Assembly: GCA_027596945.1 (NCBI GenBank)
Contig: JADGJH010000236.1
Coordinates: 1 to 24,036 of the forward strand
Source of the DNA: Physocladia obscura
Lineage: Eukaryota > Chytridiomycota > Chytridiomycetes > Chytridiales > Chytriomycetaceae
DNA length: 24,036 nucleotides
Direction: 5' to 3'
Translations under genes and position numbers: made by a program
The notes under the pieces: model-generated
Seen by the model: the letters and a program-made list of their open reading frames with translations, nothing else
Told to the model about the DNA's origin: nothing
Database searches by the model: none
Part shown: positions 21,469-24,036 of the stretch, piece after piece
How positions within the stretch are numbered: the stretch's first letter is position 1
Layout of the letters: every line of letters begins with the position of its first letter

Positions 21469-22439
21469 AAATTGATACTCGGTTGGAATTTTCAAAGTTG
21501 CAATACCTTTTAATTTTTTACAGTTTCATTCAGTTTTACCGCAAGTTTTAAACACTAATGTTCCGTTTTATATCAAAAATACATGTTCTCAATCTGAAGT
21601 GGGCTTGTTGCAATTCAAACAAGCACAAAAAAGAAAAAGAGGTTTCATTATTTGCACAAAAAAGAAAAAGAGGTTTCATTATTTGCACAAATAAACTTAA
21701 ACAGTAAAGCAAATGATTTTTTTTTCTTCACCTGTCGAGTTACGCAATATGGCAGTCATTTATTATCATTTGCAAAGTATAAAGAAAAGGTTTCGTCAAA
21801 AAGTGGTACTCCACAAAATGTCAAATGAACAAAATCCTCCGATCCTCATTCAAGTGTTCATTACTTGTTTTCTCATGAAGAGTCATGAGAGTCAATGAAA
21901 CTTCCAGAAAATTAAAATTAAAAAAAAATAAGAATTTTAAAAAGCAGAATATGTATCAATTTAGTTGATCTTACAATGATCAAAACTTTGTTCAGCTGTT
22001 GGCAATTATTTTTTGATTCTGTAAGTTCTGGCTGTTCACCGGACTTTGACAGAATTAGTTTTCAATGATAGACGGCACAGAAATTCTGAATAAATTTCTT
22101 CCACAATTTTTTGTGTTCGGAAATTGTTGCTGAACCCCTGTCTGCACGTTACGCGCCCTTGTGCACGCCCTATCAAAATCAATAAGTAAAAAACATTATT
22201 TAAATAGTTCTAGTTAATTATTCATAACTTCGTTTTGACAACAAGAGCAAGTTTCTCAATTATAATTAGCACATGACGGCAAAAAAACAAAAAAACTTGT
22301 AATAATCAACACACACATACAAGAGGAAACAAATTTGGCCAAAAGTAAACAAATAATAAATAAAAACTCAGATTCTTCAAATAATTGATCGTCTTTATGA
22401 CTAAATTCGATATTTTCGACTATTAAGAATGGTAATTTT
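21469..22439. other. AT-rich spacer, no supported gene
   Basis: Apart from the perfect 31-base duplication at 21623-21684, I see no coding stretch. Short frames at 21713-21898 and 22256-22468 have no recognisable domain. Confidence 0.45.
21623..21691. repeat. Perfect 31-base direct repeat, two copies plus a partial third
   Basis: The units are 21623-21653 and 21654-21684, identical, starting gcacaaaaaagaaaaagagg and ending tttcattattt. The first seven bases recur at 21685-21691. The identity suggests a recent slippage duplication. Confidence 0.9.
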
Positions 22440-23550
22440 CTGGATAGCAACTTTAAGCTTTTTGACAATGTTATTTCTCTGAAACTTCATTGCTGCCGTC
22501 AGCATGTCGTTTTGTGGAGTTCATTCCTCTTGATCCAAGATTACTTGCCCGACAATCTCAGCAGGGTTTAATTTGATTTTTTTCCCAACTTCTTTCAAGC
22601 TGCCAAGAACTGCATCACGAATATCTTGACGTTCGCAAAGCTCTTGGAAATCCAAATGATCCACGTCAACTCCAGGATTTTTGTTCAAGAGAGCAGCTAG
22701 AGTACGAATTTCCTTCTCGACAGGCTGAATCAAGGCAATTGCATATGACTGTTCAGAGTCAGTGACTTTGAGAATCGACGGTAAAAGATTGGCGTCTGTA
22801 AAGATTATTGACGTTTTGCATTCTTGCAAAGAGTAAGTTAGTCCCTCTTCACCGAGTGTCGCGTCTGTCAAAATAAAAATAAAAACAACAAAAAAAAAAA
22901 GGAATAAAAATAGTTTACAAGCTGTTGTGACAATAATCGACTGAGACATGCACGCCATCGCAATAAACATCCGGTCGCGACTAGAAATAAAGAGAAAGGA
23001 AAAAAAAATTTAAGAAAACTTTATTGGTGTAATCAAAATAAAATTGCTTAAACCTTGTCTTAGCAAAAATTGTCAACATGTCACCCTTATTCAAACCAAG
23101 TACCCGATACCCTGCACCATACAAGCAAATAATCTCACCAGTCTGTTTCCATGAAAGCCATTCGAATCCAGAAAGCTCAAAATATTTCCATTTCTTGATT
23201 TCGATTGCTTGTCCGCCGTCTCCAGGAATCTGCTTTATGATCTGCTTCTCCTCCTCCACAATGTTTAAGACACGGCGTTGGCCAAACATAAGCTTGTGCG
23301 GTGTTTCGGTGATTCCACGCGTGATTACGTCCCAGCTATTTGTTTTTGTTTTTTTTTTGTTTTCGAAACAACAGAATTGTTATGGCAATACAAAGTACTT
23401 ATTTTGATGCGAAACAAAAACTTACACAGTGTTTATATCTTCAGATGGACGCTCGATAAGGTTTTCAAAACTTTTGATGTTGCGGTAAACACCTTAACTT
23501 TCTGAACTTGCAACGCTGAAAACGGCAGAATGTTGATGCTTCAAACCCAT
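22440..23550 (-). pseudogene. Decayed acyl-CoA synthetase with catalytic core deleted
   Basis: Exon-like blocks are 23550-23426, 23335-23054, 22980-22919 and 22864-22521, separated by GT-AG introns of 90, 73 and 54 bases. They align along the intact synthetase: YRNIKSFENLIERPSEDINTV, RGITETPHKLMFGQRRVLNI, KTSRDRMFIAMACMSQS, and ATLGEEGLTYSLQE. Then LLPSILKVT is joined directly to DSEQSYAIALIQPVEKE. The intact gene has about 390 residues between these points, including all ATP-binding motifs, so the active site is gone. Two stops are visible: TAA at 23494-23496 just before GVYRN, and TGA at 22521-22523 where the intact gene has Trp (EWTP). Translation beyond the TGA still matches (LTAAMKFQRNN). 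I call it a pseudogene. A regulatory truncated protein is a remote alternative, since the frame across the deletion is intact. Confidence 0.85.
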
Positions 23551-23669
23551 TGAGTGACGTTTCGAATCAGACCAAAAAATTTCCAAACAAACCAAAAAAA
23601 AAAAAAGCGTTTATTTGAGTTATTTTGAGATCGAGTAGTTTGATCCAGTTCAAAGTTGGCATACAGATA
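23551..23669. other. Spacer upstream of the transposase-like gene
   Basis: Short region with an A run (23594-23606). It should contain the left end of any transposable element at 23670 onward, but no terminal inverted repeat can be recognised without the other end. Confidence 0.3.
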
Positions 23670-24036
23670 ATGAAGCGCTCTAACAACACCAGTGCAAAGA
23701 CCCAGTCAGATAAAGCTCAAAGGCGCCGAGTTTTTCAAGAAGTCAACAACCTATTGAACCAAGTCACTTCTGTCAATAAAGCTGCAGCAATTGTTGCAGA
23801 ATCTGAAGGTTAGTCAAAGGAGGCAATTAAATTGGCTCACAGACAAGAAGAGAAGGCCAAGGGACGTTCCTATAAGGCGCTTCACAGATGCTGAAGAGGA
23901 ATCTTTTGTTGACTTTTTGGAAGCCAGATCATTGTGCCATCAGCCCATGGATTCCGTAGATTTCATCAATTTAGTTGAAAGATGGAATAGGGAGTGTGAG
24001 CCAGGTTCAGAGTGGACTGCTGTTAACTGGTACAAC
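23670..24036 (+). mobile_element. Transposase-like gene, N-terminal part, cut by the window end
   Basis: Exon 23670-23808 (MKRSNNTSAKTQSDKAQRRR, then NLLNQVTSVNKAAAIVAESE) joins at a 34-base GT-AG gap (23809-23842) to 23843-24036. Joined, it reads KKRRPRDVPIRRFTDAEEES, then FVDFLEARSLCHQPMDSVDF and WTAVNWYN. The (R)RFTDAEEESFVDFLE segment followed by a tryptophan-rich W-x-NWY block resembles the helix-turn-helix DNA-binding region before DDE domains of pogo/Tigger-type or related transposases. That assignment is by resemblance only, because the DDE domain lies outside. Without the splice, the first frame ends at TAG (23812-23814). The gap is short for an intron, so a small deletion or frameshifted copy is possible. 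Confidence 0.55.

Noticed and set aside
22521..22523. TGA read as tryptophan (alternative genetic code)
   Set aside because: The aligned position is Trp in the intact gene, but the copy also lacks its core and has a TAA stop. Intact genes in the window use TGG for Trp and show no in-frame TGA.

Overview
The window is eukaryotic nuclear DNA, most likely from an early-diverging (chytrid-like) fungus. Several genes only read through as recognisable proteins after removal of short GT-AG introns (about 50 to 127 bases). AT-rich spacers carry microsatellites and poly-A/T tracts. One gene is a delta-9 desaturase with a C-terminal cytochrome b5 domain, the fungal Ole1 layout. Two F-box-like/ankyrin genes use the degenerate xNYAIxxASxxGHxEVVxLLLxDxRVNP repeat. 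The phylum is an inference from this mix; no species can be named. I see no rRNA, tRNA or CRISPR.

Layout. 1-2029 (+): 5'-truncated MFS transporter. 2030-2695: spacer ending in an ATT microsatellite. 2696-3447 (-): FAM210/DUF1279-like membrane protein whose first exon I could not find. 3740-4844 (-): proline iminopeptidase (S33 alpha/beta hydrolase), head to head with a class I methyltransferase at 4878-5579 (+), with only 33 bases between the start codons. 5580-6878: no supported gene. 6879-8871 (-): low-complexity locus with coding-like stretches in changing frames. 9398-11105 (+): five-exon delta-9 fatty-acid desaturase. 11106-13199: spacer with a broken, unrecognised coding relic at about 11735-12536. 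13200-15602 (-): five-exon long-chain acyl-CoA synthetase. 15971-16110: degenerate 27-32 base AT-rich repeat. 16298-16573 (-): orphan C-terminal tail of a pepsin-family protease. 17109-18704 (-) and 20431-21468 (+): two F-box-like/ankyrin genes. 22440-23550 (-): decayed second acyl-CoA synthetase that has lost its whole catalytic core. 23670-24036 (+): start of a transposase-like gene running off the window.

Function. Two genes belong to fatty-acid metabolism: the synthetase activates fatty acids to acyl-CoA and the desaturase acts on acyl-CoA. They are unrelated in sequence and lie about 2 kb apart, so a shared role is suggestive only. The 11-24 kb half is rich in decay: a core-deleted duplicate, a protease fragment, a relic with stops and frameshifts, and a transposon. 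This fits a duplication-prone accessory neighbourhood next to a conserved metabolic block.
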